Below the pieces are notes generated by a model that saw nothing but the letters and a program-made list of their open reading frames with translations, was not told the origin of the DNA and did not search any database. A stretch of DNA of 6,462 bases from Clostridia bacterium. GTDB taxonomy: Bacteria; Bacillota; Clostridia; Monoglobales; Monoglobaceae. Positions 1 through 5,917 of the stretch are shown one piece after another. Positions within the stretch are counted from its first letter, which is position 1, and every line of letters starts with the position of its first letter. The position numbers and the translations under genes were made by a program. The stretch is taken from NCBI GenBank assembly GCA_017625185.1, contig JAGALN010000017.1:1-6462 (forward strand). The letters run 5' to 3'.

Positions 1-366
1 ATGGTGGTGGACAAGTCCGGTTCCTTTGTGGGAGCCTCCATCGGTCCCGGCGTGGGAATTTCCCTGCGGGCGTTGTCCGGCGGAACGGCACAGCTTCCCC
101 ATATCAGTTTGGAGGCACCCAAATCGGTGCTGGGAAAGAACACAGCTGATTGTATGCGTTCCGGCGTGATTTTCGGGAATGCGGCAATGTTGGATGGCAT
201 GATAGATCGGTTTTACGAGGAACTGGGCGAGGAGCTTCCCGTTCTGGCAACAGGCGGATTATCTGCAATCATCGTTCCCTATTGCCGGCATAAGATTACC
301 CCGGACGCCAACTTGGTCTTAAAGGGACTTTATCTTCTGTACCAAAAGAACAAAATCGAAGACTAA
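1..366 (+). CDS. coaX: Type III pantothenate kinase, C-terminal part (5' end outside window)
   Basis: This is the C-terminal 121 residues of a CoaX-type pantothenate kinase, which phosphorylates pantothenate with ATP in the first step of cytoplasmic coenzyme A synthesis. Visible family features are the G-x-I-x-PG segment (SIGPGVGIS, residues 13-21 here), the LP motif near residue 32, GKNT at 45-48, the SG-x-x-x-G segment that follows, and ATGGL near residue 83 in the ASKHA-fold C-terminal half. Complete CoaX proteins are about 255-260 residues, so roughly half is missing. The ATG at base 1 is an internal Met just after the expected D-x-GTAT phosphate-binding motif, not the real start. The frame is intact to the TAA at 364-366. 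The next gene encodes a membrane subunit likely to import a vitamin, which fits pantothenate supply. Identity is confident; the only limit is the truncation. Confidence 0.93.
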   Translation: MVVDKSGSFVGASIGPGVGISLRALSGGTAQLPHISLEAPKSVLGKNTADCMRSGVIFGNAAMLDGMIDRFYEELGEELPVLATGGLSAIIVPYCRHKITPDANLVLKGLYLLYQKNKIED

Positions 367-519
367 AAAACCATAACAGAAACCGGAACGAAACGAGGCA
401 GTGCTGTTTGACCCATCGGGCAGAAAAGAACTGCTTCGGTGCTGGAATCTGGGATGTTTACATAAATACAAAAATGCGTTGTATCACAAATAAGTGAACG
501 ATAGCAAGGAGGAATTCTG
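367..519 (+). other. Structured intergenic leader between coaX and ECF S-component gene
   Basis: This 153-nt spacer holds several possible RNA stems. CAGTGCTG at 399-406 can pair with CGGTGCTG at 437-444 (8 pairs, three of them G-U). Nested inside is GCAG/CTGC at 420-423/431-434 with a 7-nt loop. Further on, ATACAA at 466-471 pairs with TTGTAT at 479-484. I could not match the conserved cores of TPP, THF, preQ1 or c-di-GMP riboswitches as I remember them. No convincing sigma-A promoter is visible, so the downstream gene may be co-transcribed with coaX. A leader function is inference. Confidence 0.35.
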
Positions 520-1092
520 ATGGAAAAAACAAAAAAATGGTCCACCAAAACCATGGTGTTGGGTGCTATGCTGACGGCATTGGTCATCCTATTGGAGGTT
601 ATCAGTGCATTTTTGGGCAAAGCCGGGATGTTCCGGTTTACCTTTGCCTTGGTGCCCATTGCCATCGGTGCCGCAACCTGCGGTGTTGGCGTTAGTGGGT
701 GGCTTGGACTGGTCTTTGGTCTTACAGTGCTTTTGACCGGAGATGCAGCAGCCTTTCTGGCGGTCAATCCCGTTGGAACTGTTATCACAGTTCTCTTAAA
801 AGGTGTTGTCTGCGGTGTTGTGGCGGCATTGGTTTACAAAGCACTTTCCAAGGTCAACCGCATCGTGGCAATTGTGGTATCAGCATTGACCTGTCCCTTT
901 GTGAACACCGGCGTCTTTTTGCTGGGATGCTTGGCGTTCTTTATGGAAACCGTAACCCAATGGGCAGGCGGCGGCAATGTAGGGCAGTATATGATTTTCG
1001 GTTTGGTGGGCATCAACTTCTTATTTGAATTGATTTCCACCATTGTTCTGACCCCTGTGGTTGTGCGGATACTGAATATCCGGAAGAACTAA
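520..1092 (+). CDS. ECF transporter S component, probable pantothenate-type (PanT-like)
   Basis: A 190-residue, very hydrophobic protein with about six predicted membrane segments (approximately residues 12-32, 40-58, 60-75, 88-108, 113-140 and 156-184). The first helix carries A16-M-L-T-A20, the A-x-x-x-A pattern by which S components of energy-coupling factor transporters dock on EcfT. Length and topology fit the family. S components bind a vitamin or metal and rely on a shared EcfA/EcfA'/EcfT module encoded elsewhere. Substrate is inferred only from position next to coaX, which makes pantothenate the best guess; another vitamin is possible. The start is set by AAGGAGG at 506-512, 7 nt before the ATG. 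The gene ends at a strong terminator. The 153-nt gap from coaX allows either co-transcription or a separate promoter. Confidence 0.8.
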   Translation: MEKTKKWSTKTMVLGAMLTALVILLEVISAFLGKAGMFRFTFALVPIAIGAATCGVGVSGWLGLVFGLTVLLTGDAAAFLAVNPVGTVITVLLKGVVCGVVAALVYKALSKVNRIVAIVVSALTCPFVNTGVFLLGCLAFFMETVTQWAGGGNVGQYMIFGLVGINFLFELISTIVLTPVVVRILNIRKN

Positions 1093-1093
1093 C

Positions 1094-1132
1094 AAAACAA
1101 AAACCCCGACCAAGAGGTCGGGGTTTGTTTTG
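1094..1132. terminator. Bidirectional intrinsic terminator between convergent genes
   Basis: AAACCCCGACC at 1101-1111 pairs perfectly with GGTCGGGGTTT at 1116-1126 around an AAGA loop. With a two-base bulge, the stem extends through CAAAAC/GTTTTG to about 1093-1132. T-rich tracts follow on both strands, TTTGTTTTG on plus and TTTTTGTTTTG on minus. It begins right after the ECF stop codon, and the cold shock gene ends about 110 bp away on the other strand, so it probably ends transcripts from both sides. Confidence 0.9.
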
Positions 1133-1238
1133 TCCATATATCAATCGTACGAAATAACAATATTCTGGGTAAAACAACAATTGTTAGACTTTGAAACTGA
1201 TATGGCGTAAGGATGATATCTTGGAACGGTTGACGGTC

Positions 1239-1451
1239 TTAGATAGCACGAACGTCAACTGCACGCAGCTTGCTTGCATCCTTGGGATCCGGCTCGGTGC
1301 TGTAGGTTACCTTCTGACCCTCTTCCAGAGTCTTGAAACCGTCTGCGATGATAGCGGAGAAATGAACGAAAACATCGTCGCCGCCGTTATCGTCGGAAAT
1401 GAAACCGAAGCCCTTTGCGGGGTTAAACCATTTAACTGTACCCTGATTCAT
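1239..1451 (-). CDS. Cold shock protein, CspA family (single cold shock domain)
   Basis: A 70-residue single-domain cold shock protein, an OB-fold RNA and single-stranded DNA chaperone of the cytoplasm that melts mRNA secondary structure. It opens [10 protein letters not shown] and has RNP1 as KGFGFI (residues 13-18) and RNP2 as VFVHF (27-31), with aromatic residues W8, F15, F17, F28, H30 and F31 for base stacking. The C-terminal part ([16 protein letters not shown]) is longer than the short GPxAxNV tail of classical CspA, a form I associate with Oscillospirales. The frame stays open 21 codons further upstream, but the Met at 1451 is chosen because GGAGG lies 9 nt before it and the conserved domain begins there. 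It is divergent from the esterase gene and convergent with the ECF gene. A promoter about 140 nt upstream implies a long leader. Confidence 0.95.
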   Translation of the reverse strand: MNQGTVKWFNPAKGFGFISDDNGGDDVFVHFSAIIADGFKTLEEGQKVTYSTEPDPKDASKLRAVDVRAI

Positions 1452-1594
1452 GTTGTGGTACCTCCAAAATATAATTATTTGTATTCCATTTGAAACTGTC
1501 ATTGAAAGGTGCATTTAAAAAAATGCCCCACATCTTTGTAAACCACTGAACCATGACTTACAACGATGTGAGTACAATGTGTTACCTTGGATAC
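1452..1594 (-). promoter_or_regulatory. Long 5' leader of the cold shock gene with terminator-like hairpin
   Basis: Between the predicted start near 1594 and the csp ATG lies a leader of about 140 nt. On the minus-strand RNA, bases 1572-1558 pair with 1541-1527. The arms are 15 nt, with one G-A mismatch and one G-U pair, and enclose a 16-nt loop. The 3' arm is followed after GCA by seven U residues (1523-1517), which is the layout of an intrinsic terminator. The U tract also lies in a small GCAUUU/AAAUGC hairpin (1526-1511). Long structured leaders are known for cspA-type genes, where they act in temperature-dependent expression. Whether this one attenuates transcription is inference. Confidence 0.55.
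1461..1465 (-). promoter_or_regulatory. Ribosome binding site that fixes the csp start
   Basis: On the minus strand this reads GGAGG, followed by 9 nt to the ATG at 1451-1449. The upstream in-frame Met codons of the same frame lack an equivalent site, so this supports the 70-residue product. Confidence 0.85.
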
Positions 1595-1600
1595 AAAAAC

Positions 1601-1629
1601 AGTATAGCATGGACAAATGAAAAAATCAA
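1601..1629 (-). promoter_or_regulatory. Sigma-A promoter for the cold shock gene
   Basis: On the minus strand TTGATT (1629-1624) is followed by a 17-bp spacer and TATACT (1606-1601), preceded by TGC as an extended -10. Transcription would start near 1594. A second, weaker candidate, ATGACA (1502-1497) with 17 bp to AATAAT (1479-1474), would start almost on the ribosome binding site and is less likely. Confidence 0.7.
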
Positions 1630-1760
1630 GAGTTATTTCAAAAAAACTGAAAAAAGTTTTTCTTGTTTTATCGGGAAATTCCGCAGGAAATGGAGGCAAA
1701 GAGAGAAAAAACGGGTGCGTAGCGGAGGAAAATTTTCCAGCAAGGCAGGTTGTAGCGTGG
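1630..1760. other. Divergent intergenic segment with a 12-bp palindrome
   Basis: No gene is supported between the csp promoter and the esterase promoter; the short frames here lack family resemblance. The segment contains an A/T-rich imperfect stem (AAAAACT at 1642-1648 with AGTTTTT at 1655-1661) and a perfect palindrome, GGAAAATTTTCC, at 1727-1738. The palindrome ends 22 bp upstream of the esterase -35 element, a position suited to an activator or repressor site. Confidence 0.4.
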
Positions 1761-1789
1761 TTGACAAACGAAGCAAAATCGGCTAGAAT
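1761..1789 (+). promoter_or_regulatory. Sigma-A promoter for the exported esterase
   Basis: TTGACA at 1761-1766, a 17-bp spacer and TAGAAT at 1784-1789 form a near-consensus vegetative promoter. Transcription would start near 1796, leaving a leader of about 24 nt that contains GGGAGG at 1807-1812, 7 nt before the ATG. Confidence 0.85.
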
Positions 1790-1819
1790 AAAAAGAGAAA
1801 AACTCCGGGAGGCGGTATC

Positions 1820-4117
1820 ATGCAAAAGCAGAGAAGAGGAAAAATGCTTTTAGCATGGATATCGGCTCTTTTTTTGTTGTTTTCCTGTCAGGGGGTTGGG
1901 GCATGGAGCCTCAATGATTTGTTCCGAAAGGCAGAGCCGCAGCTGACTCTGGCTCCCCCTGCTATGCAGCTGCAAACACCGATCTGGAAAATCAATGCCG
2001 AAATCAACCCACGGTCGCTTAAGAGCAGTGAAGATGGCTTGCAGGCCCTTTGTGACGGGGATGATGCCACCAGTGGCGGTGCCGAGGTGCCCGGATGGAT
2101 TACCTTGGATTTGGGACTCAAGCACCGTTTGGCGGGAGTCCGGTTTCTGCCGGATGCGAAGGAGGACGTTTTTGCCAACCGTTGTCTGGGAACCCGATTC
2201 CTTGCCTCCAATGACAATCGGAACTTTGTCTGCCTTGCCACAGTAGAACCGCAGGATGGCGGAGATTATATTGCCGAATGGAAAGAAATCCTGCTGGACA
2301 GTGCCGGAGAATACCGATATCTTAAAATAGAGCTTCCTGCGGGAGCGTATTTTAAAGAAATCCAGTGGCTGGAATACGGCGAATGGAGCTATCAAAGGAG
2401 TCAACTGCGAGGAAAGCAGGATTTGTCCCTGGGACTCTATGCCCACGATGTGAAACAGGATACCGATGCCCTGATTCTGACAGGGGTGTATAACCAAAAC
2501 GGCGTCCTGACTAACTTGGTCAAGACCGAGCAGAGTTTTCCGGCGGAGCAGGAAACCTCTTTGTCGGTAACTGTCCCCGGTGTTTCGGGAAAACAGGACG
2601 AGAGCTATCGGGTGATTGTTGTGGACAAAACGGGAAGTCCCGCCATCCGGGAGCCCCTTGTCTATCAGGATAACCACGGTGCTCCCGATTTGACACTACC
2701 CAATTTGTTTTCTGATAATATGCTGTTTCAGGCAGAAAAACCTTTGACGATTTGGGGTAAGGCACCGGCGGGAGATACGGTTACGGTAGCTTTGGAAAAC
2801 CTCGCCGGCGGTGGGGTGACCAAACAAGCCGTTGTGAAAAGAGATTTTACCTGGGAAGTGAATCTGGGTAGCTTCCCCCACGGTGGGGCTTACCGGATGA
2901 CGGTGGAGTGTGGGACTTGGAAAAAGGTCTATGAGAATCTAACCTTTGGAGATGTCTGGCTCTGTGTAGGGCAGTCCAATATGGATTACTTTATGCTGGG
3001 GGGCAAGGATACCGAAGACTATCTAAAGTCAGAGCAAGGACAAAAAGAGGCGGAAAACCCCAACATCCGTCTTTTGAATCTCTGGAATAAGGGAATCGGC
3101 GGCAGCGGTGGTGTAGTAGAAAATCTGCCCATCTCCAAGGGAGAGAGTGCCTGGATGTCCATGAACCGGGACACTGCCAACTACTGCTCGGCGGTGGGAT
3201 ACTTTTTTGCACAAGAACTGGAGCGGGAATATGACATTCCTATCGGCTTGTTGAGTGTGGCGGTGGGGGATACCGAAATCAATCGATGGATTCCCTACGG
3301 GGAGAGTTACGGCAGCTTTACCTCCACCGATGGGGGCTTATTCCATAACCGGGTGGCACCCTTCCAAAATCTGCAGATTCGGGGAATTATCATGTATCAG
3401 GGGGAAGCGGACCAGTACCGCACCAACTTGAGTACGGCAGAATACAGGGATGCTATGGCAGGCTTGGTGGATCGGTACCGTGGAATCTGGGGTGACGACC
3501 TGCCCTTTTATTGGGCACAGCTGACCCGGTACAAGAAAGACGAAAGTGCAGTCCGGGAGGGACAACGACTTGCTCTCATGCAGATTCGTAACCCTAAAAA
3601 TGCGGGAATTATTTCCCTGATGGATATCTACGGAGAATACGAGGCGGGGCAGGGAAACTGCCGGGAGGATATTCATCCTCATCAAAAGAAAGAGGTAGCA
3701 GAGCGGTTTTTGCGCTATGCCAAGCGGGATGTCTACGGTGAAACAGAGCTTTCGGTTTCCGGCCCGGTTTATCAAGGGATGCAGGTGGTGGACAACCGGA
3801 TGGAGCTTTTCTTTGTATCCACCGGTGATTTAACAGTTCTGCCTATGGAACGGTACGCCGACAAGCAGGGAGAGGAAAAGATTCTGGAAGGACAGCTTGA
3901 TGTATCAAGCCCCGGAGCCTTTGAGCTTGCCGGCGAGGATGGAGATTACTTCCCCGCTAATGCTACCATTGCGGGGAACAAAGTCATTCTGGAAAGCTCC
4001 CAGGTGCCAGCGCCGAAGTCGGCACGCTATGCCTGGGGCGCCTATCCGGAAATGCCCAACCTGACCGACGAAACCGGTCTTTCGACACTGTCTTTTTCCA
4101 CTGAAATTGTCAGGTAA
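1820..4117 (+). CDS. Exported sialate O-acetylesterase-family (SGNH) esterase with discoidin-like domain
   Basis: A 765-residue exported hydrolase. A basic N-terminus and hydrophobic stretch (residues 5-27) form a signal peptide, probably cut after VGA at 28. Residues ~62-187 resemble an F5/8 type C (discoidin) carbohydrate-binding domain. Residues ~190-290 look like a beta-sandwich spacer. Residues ~290-380 match the beta region that precedes the catalytic part in sialate O-acetylesterases (LPNLFSDNMLFQ). The SGNH-like core has nucleophile S386 in GQSNM, QGE at 527-529, and D617 and H619 in DIHP. The C-terminal beta domain ends in the family-typical RYAWGAYP...GLSTLSF pattern, so the protein looks full length. 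It probably removes acetyl esters from sialic acid, xylan or another glycan outside the cell; substrate is not readable. The usual GGT is GDT at 483-485. No sortase or S-layer anchor is seen. Single-gene transcript. Confidence 0.85.
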   Translation: MQKQRRGKMLLAWISALFLLFSCQGVGAWSLNDLFRKAEPQLTLAPPAMQLQTPIWKINAEINPRSLKSSEDGLQALCDGDDATSGGAEVPGWITLDLGLKHRLAGVRFLPDAKEDVFANRCLGTRFLASNDNRNFVCLATVEPQDGGDYIAEWKEILLDSAGEYRYLKIELPAGAYFKEIQWLEYGEWSYQRSQLRGKQDLSLGLYAHDVKQDTDALILTGVYNQNGVLTNLVKTEQSFPAEQETSLSVTVPGVSGKQDESYRVIVVDKTGSPAIREPLVYQDNHGAPDLTLPNLFSDNMLFQAEKPLTIWGKAPAGDTVTVALENLAGGGVTKQAVVKRDFTWEVNLGSFPHGGAYRMTVECGTWKKVYENLTFGDVWLCVGQSNMDYFMLGGKDTEDYLKSEQGQKEAENPNIRLLNLWNKGIGGSGGVVENLPISKGESAWMSMNRDTANYCSAVGYFFAQELEREYDIPIGLLSVAVGDTEINRWIPYGESYGSFTSTDGGLFHNRVAPFQNLQIRGIIMYQGEADQYRTNLSTAEYRDAMAGLVDRYRGIWGDDLPFYWAQLTRYKKDESAVREGQRLALMQIRNPKNAGIISLMDIYGEYEAGQGNCREDIHPHQKKEVAERFLRYAKRDVYGETELSVSGPVYQGMQVVDNRMELFFVSTGDLTVLPMERYADKQGEEKILEGQLDVSSPGAFELAGEDGDYFPANATIAGNKVILESSQVPAPKSARYAWGAYPEMPNLTDETGLSTLSFSTEIVR

Positions 4118-4126
4118 AGCTTTGTT

Positions 4127-4157
4127 AAGTTTTCGTGACAAAACTTCCTGGGAAGTT
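4127..4157. repeat. Chained inverted repeats at the nrdR promoter
   Basis: AAGTTTT at 4127-4133 and AAAACTT at 4140-4146 form a 7-bp inverted repeat around CGTGAC. The right half-site is reused: AACTTCC at 4142-4148 pairs with GGAAGTT at 4151-4157 around TG. The second repeat runs into the -35 element of the nrdR promoter. No T tract follows, so it is a poor terminator for the esterase gene; an operator is the better reading, though the regulator is unknown. Confidence 0.55.
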
Positions 4158-4185
4158 GACAAAGAGAATTGGATTAGGGTATACT
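4156..4185 (+). promoter_or_regulatory. Sigma-A promoter for nrdR
   Basis: TTGACA at 4156-4161, an 18-bp spacer and TATACT at 4180-4185 make a strong vegetative promoter, with a start expected near 4192. The -35 overlaps the right arm of an inverted repeat. The leader then carries two copies of GATTTTTTG, at 4194-4202 and 4205-4213. Confidence 0.8.
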
Positions 4186-4243
4186 TAATTTAAGATTTTT
4201 TGTTGATTTTTTGCAAAACTCCCAATGAATAAGGAGGCTGCTT

Positions 4244-4702
4244 ATGCGTTGTTTATACTGTGGTCATTTGGAAAGTAAGGTTGTGGATTCCCGTTCTGCC
4301 GAGGATGGTACCGCCATCCGCCGCCGCCGGGAGTGCCTGCAATGCGGGAAACGGTTTACTACCTACGAGAAAATTGAGAGTGTCCCGATTATTGTGATTA
4401 AGCGGGATGGTTCCCGCCAGGAATTTGACCGGGAAAAGCTCCAGCGGGGTATATTAAGCTCCTGTGCAAGCCGTCCGGTTCCTCTCCATGCCATTGATAG
4501 CCTGCTGGACGAGATTGAGGCCGAGATCCACAACTCTCTGGCAAGAGAGGTTGCCTCGGAGAAAATCGGAGAGATGGTCATGGAGCGACTGCGTGCCCTG
4601 GACGAGGTAGCTTATGTAAGATTCGCTTCGGTGTATAAAAAGTTCCAGGACATCGAAACCTTCCGGAAGGAACTGGCAAAGATGAGCGGCGAAAAAGTAT
4701 AA
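4244..4702 (+). CDS. nrdR: Transcriptional repressor NrdR
   Basis: A 152-residue NrdR, the ATP/dATP-sensing repressor of ribonucleotide reductase genes. The N-terminal zinc ribbon has C3, C6, C31 and C34, with the conserved DSR (15-17), DGTAIRRRREC (21-31) and KRFTTYE segments. An ATP-cone domain follows from about residue 49 to 139 (VIKRDGSRQEFDREKL near its start, VAYVRFASVYKKF near its end). Length is typical. Position 4 is Leu where the family nearly always has Pro (MxCPxC), a small oddity. The start is set by AAGGAGG at 4231-4237, 6 nt before the ATG. Ribonucleotide reductase genes are not in the window, so regulation must act on a distant locus. It has its own promoter and terminator. 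Confidence 0.97.
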   Translation: MRCLYCGHLESKVVDSRSAEDGTAIRRRRECLQCGKRFTTYEKIESVPIIVIKRDGSRQEFDREKLQRGILSSCASRPVPLHAIDSLLDEIEAEIHNSLAREVASEKIGEMVMERLRALDEVAYVRFASVYKKFQDIETFRKELAKMSGEKV

Positions 4703-4718
4703 AAAAGAATCAAAACGC

Positions 4719-4745
4719 AAGAGGTGCTTCGGCATCTCTTTTTTT
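4719..4745 (+). terminator. Intrinsic terminator after nrdR
   Basis: AAGAGGTGC at 4719-4727 pairs with GCATCTCTT at 4732-4740 (one G-U pair) around a TTCG tetraloop closed by C-G, and seven T residues run from 4739 to 4745. It lies 16 nt after the nrdR stop codon and isolates nrdR from the pot operon. Confidence 0.93.
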
Positions 4746-4778
4746 GTGGTATAAAAGGAGCTATTTTTGCAATATCTA

Positions 4779-4807
4779 TTGACATTTGGGGGAAAATAAG
4801 GTATTGT
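4779..4807 (+). promoter_or_regulatory. Sigma-A promoter for the pot operon
   Basis: TTGACA at 4779-4784, a 17-bp spacer and TATTGT at 4802-4807. Transcription would start near 4814, at the left end of a large inverted repeat, leaving a leader of about 55 nt before potA. Confidence 0.78.
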
Positions 4808-4812
4808 TTATC

Positions 4813-4838
4813 TTGTCGTTTTATACATAAAATGACAA
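4813..4838. repeat. 26-bp near-perfect inverted repeat at the pot operon start site
   Basis: TTGTCGTTTTAT at 4813-4824 and ATAAAATGACAA at 4827-4838 are inverted repeats matching at 11 of 12 positions around AC. The repeat begins 5 bp after the -10 element and covers the predicted transcription start. As DNA it has the size and position of an operator for a dimeric repressor; as RNA it would place a hairpin at the very 5' end of the message. Confidence 0.7.
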
Positions 4839-4855
4839 AATCGGAAAACTTCAAA

Positions 4856-4860
4856 GGGGG
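4856..4860 (+). promoter_or_regulatory. Ribosome binding site for potA with TTG start
   Basis: AAAGGGGG ends at 4860, 8 nt before TTG at 4869. The G5 run is less usual than GGAGG but still complementary to the 16S 3' end. No ATG or GTG in frame fits the conserved N-terminus, so TTG is taken as the start. Confidence 0.75.
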
Positions 4861-4868
4861 TATTTGTA

Positions 4869-5909
4869 TTGGAGAATATTGTCAGCCTTAAGGATATCGT
4901 TGTTGCCTTTGACGGGGAGCAGATTTTGAATCACATCAACCTGGATATCAGGGATAAAGAGTTTGTCACTTTGCTTGGCCCGTCCGGCTGTGGTAAAACC
5001 ACAACATTAAGGATTATCGGCGGTTTTCTTGAACCTGACAGCGGCACTGTTACGTTTGAAGGGAAAAAGATCAACCATGTTCCGCCCTATAAGCGGAACG
5101 TCAATACCGTGTTCCAGAGATATGCACTGTTCCCGCACCTGAATGTGTACGAGAACATTGCGTTTGGTTTGCGTGTTAAAAAGCTTCCGGACTCGGAAAT
5201 CCGCAAACGAGTAGGAGAGATGCTGGAGCTTGTGAATCTGCGTGGTTTTGAAAAAAGAAATGTCAGTCGGCTCTCCGGCGGACAGCAGCAGCGTGTTGCC
5301 ATTGCACGAGCATTGGTTAACCGTCCTAAGGTTCTGCTTTTGGATGAGCCCTTGGGCGCTCTGGATTTAAAGCTTCGTCAGGAGATGCAGATTGAATTAA
5401 AAAGGATTCAGCAGAGTCTGGAGATTACCTTCATTTATGTAACCCATGATCAGGAGGAGGCTCTGACGATGAGCGATACCGTCGTCGTCATGAACCATGG
5501 CAATATTCAACAAATCGGTACCCCGGTGGATATTTATAACGAACCGGAAAACGCCTTTGTGGCGGATTTTATCGGGGAGAGTAATATTCTGCCCGGCATT
5601 ATGCTAAAAGACCGTCTGGTGGAGATCAGCGGTCGGGAATTTGTCTGTGTGGATGGCGGTTTCGGAGAGAACACCCCGGTGGATGTGGTGATTCGTCCTG
5701 AGGATATCACCCTGACCCGACCGGAGGAAGCCAAGATTACCGGTGTGGTGGATTCTGTCACCTTTAAGGGTGTTCATTATGAAATGGTGGTGGAGGCCTA
5801 TGACTTCCGCTGGCTGATTCAGTCCACCAAGGCGGCAGAGGAAGGCTCTGCCGTGGGGATTACCTTTGGCCCCGATGACATTCATATCATGCACAAGATG
5901 AAAGGATAG
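4869..5909 (+). CDS. potA: Spermidine/putrescine ABC transporter ATP-binding protein PotA
   Basis: A 346-residue ATPase subunit of a polyamine importer, working as a dimer on the cytoplasmic face of PotB/PotC. The nucleotide-binding domain has Walker [10 protein letters not shown] (residues 37-45), a Q-loop [10 protein letters not shown], the ABC signature LSGGQ (135-139), Walker B LLLDEP (156-161) and the switch histidine H193 in VTHDQEEA. Residues ~236-345 form the C-terminal TOBE-type regulatory domain of this subfamily (VVIRPEDI near 275). Length is slightly short of E. coli PotA but normal for clostridia. Translation starts at TTG. It is followed after 8 nt by potB in the same operon. 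Other CUT/MOI-family importers (iron, sulfate, maltose) share this fold, but the QRYALFPH segment and the potB neighbour favour polyamines. Confidence 0.93.
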   Translation: MENIVSLKDIVVAFDGEQILNHINLDIRDKEFVTLLGPSGCGKTTTLRIIGGFLEPDSGTVTFEGKKINHVPPYKRNVNTVFQRYALFPHLNVYENIAFGLRVKKLPDSEIRKRVGEMLELVNLRGFEKRNVSRLSGGQQQRVAIARALVNRPKVLLLDEPLGALDLKLRQEMQIELKRIQQSLEITFIYVTHDQEEALTMSDTVVVMNHGNIQQIGTPVDIYNEPENAFVADFIGESNILPGIMLKDRLVEISGREFVCVDGGFGENTPVDVVIRPEDITLTRPEEAKITGVVDSVTFKGVHYEMVVEAYDFRWLIQSTKAAEEGSAVGITFGPDDIHIMHKMKG

Positions 5910-5917
5910 GTGTGGAA

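Noticed and set aside
363..788. 141-codon minus-strand frame over the ECF gene start
   Set aside because: It is the shadow of the hydrophobic ECF coding sequence, with no ribosome binding site and no family resemblance.
1176..1185. AACAATTGTT palindrome between the terminator and csp
   Set aside because: A 10-bp A/T-rich palindrome downstream of both convergent genes has no evident role and is likely by chance.
1191..1493. 100-codon open frame on the plus strand
   Set aside because: It is antisense to the cold shock gene and has no ribosome binding site or recognisable domain; the minus-strand protein has clear RNP motifs.
1642..1661. A/T-only hairpin as a terminator
   Set aside because: The stem is only A-T rich apart from one C-G pair, there is no gene for it to end, and the pairing is expected by chance in an A-run region.
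1553..1853. Short plus-strand frames between csp and the esterase gene
   Set aside because: They are lysine-rich with no domain, and they run across the csp leader, the esterase promoter and the esterase start, so they look like chance frames in A-rich DNA.
1839..1889. Lipoprotein signal in the esterase (Cys23 in LFSC)
   Set aside because: Phe at the -2 position does not fit the usual lipobox, and a normal signal peptidase I site (VGA) follows at residue 28. A lipoprotein cannot be fully excluded.
1850..2677. 275-codon open frame on the minus strand
   Set aside because: It lies wholly inside the esterase gene, which has a promoter, ribosome binding site, signal peptide and family motifs; the minus frame has none of these.
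4127..4157. Terminator for the esterase gene
   Set aside because: The stems are short and no T tract follows either repeat; the position over the nrdR -35 suits an operator better.
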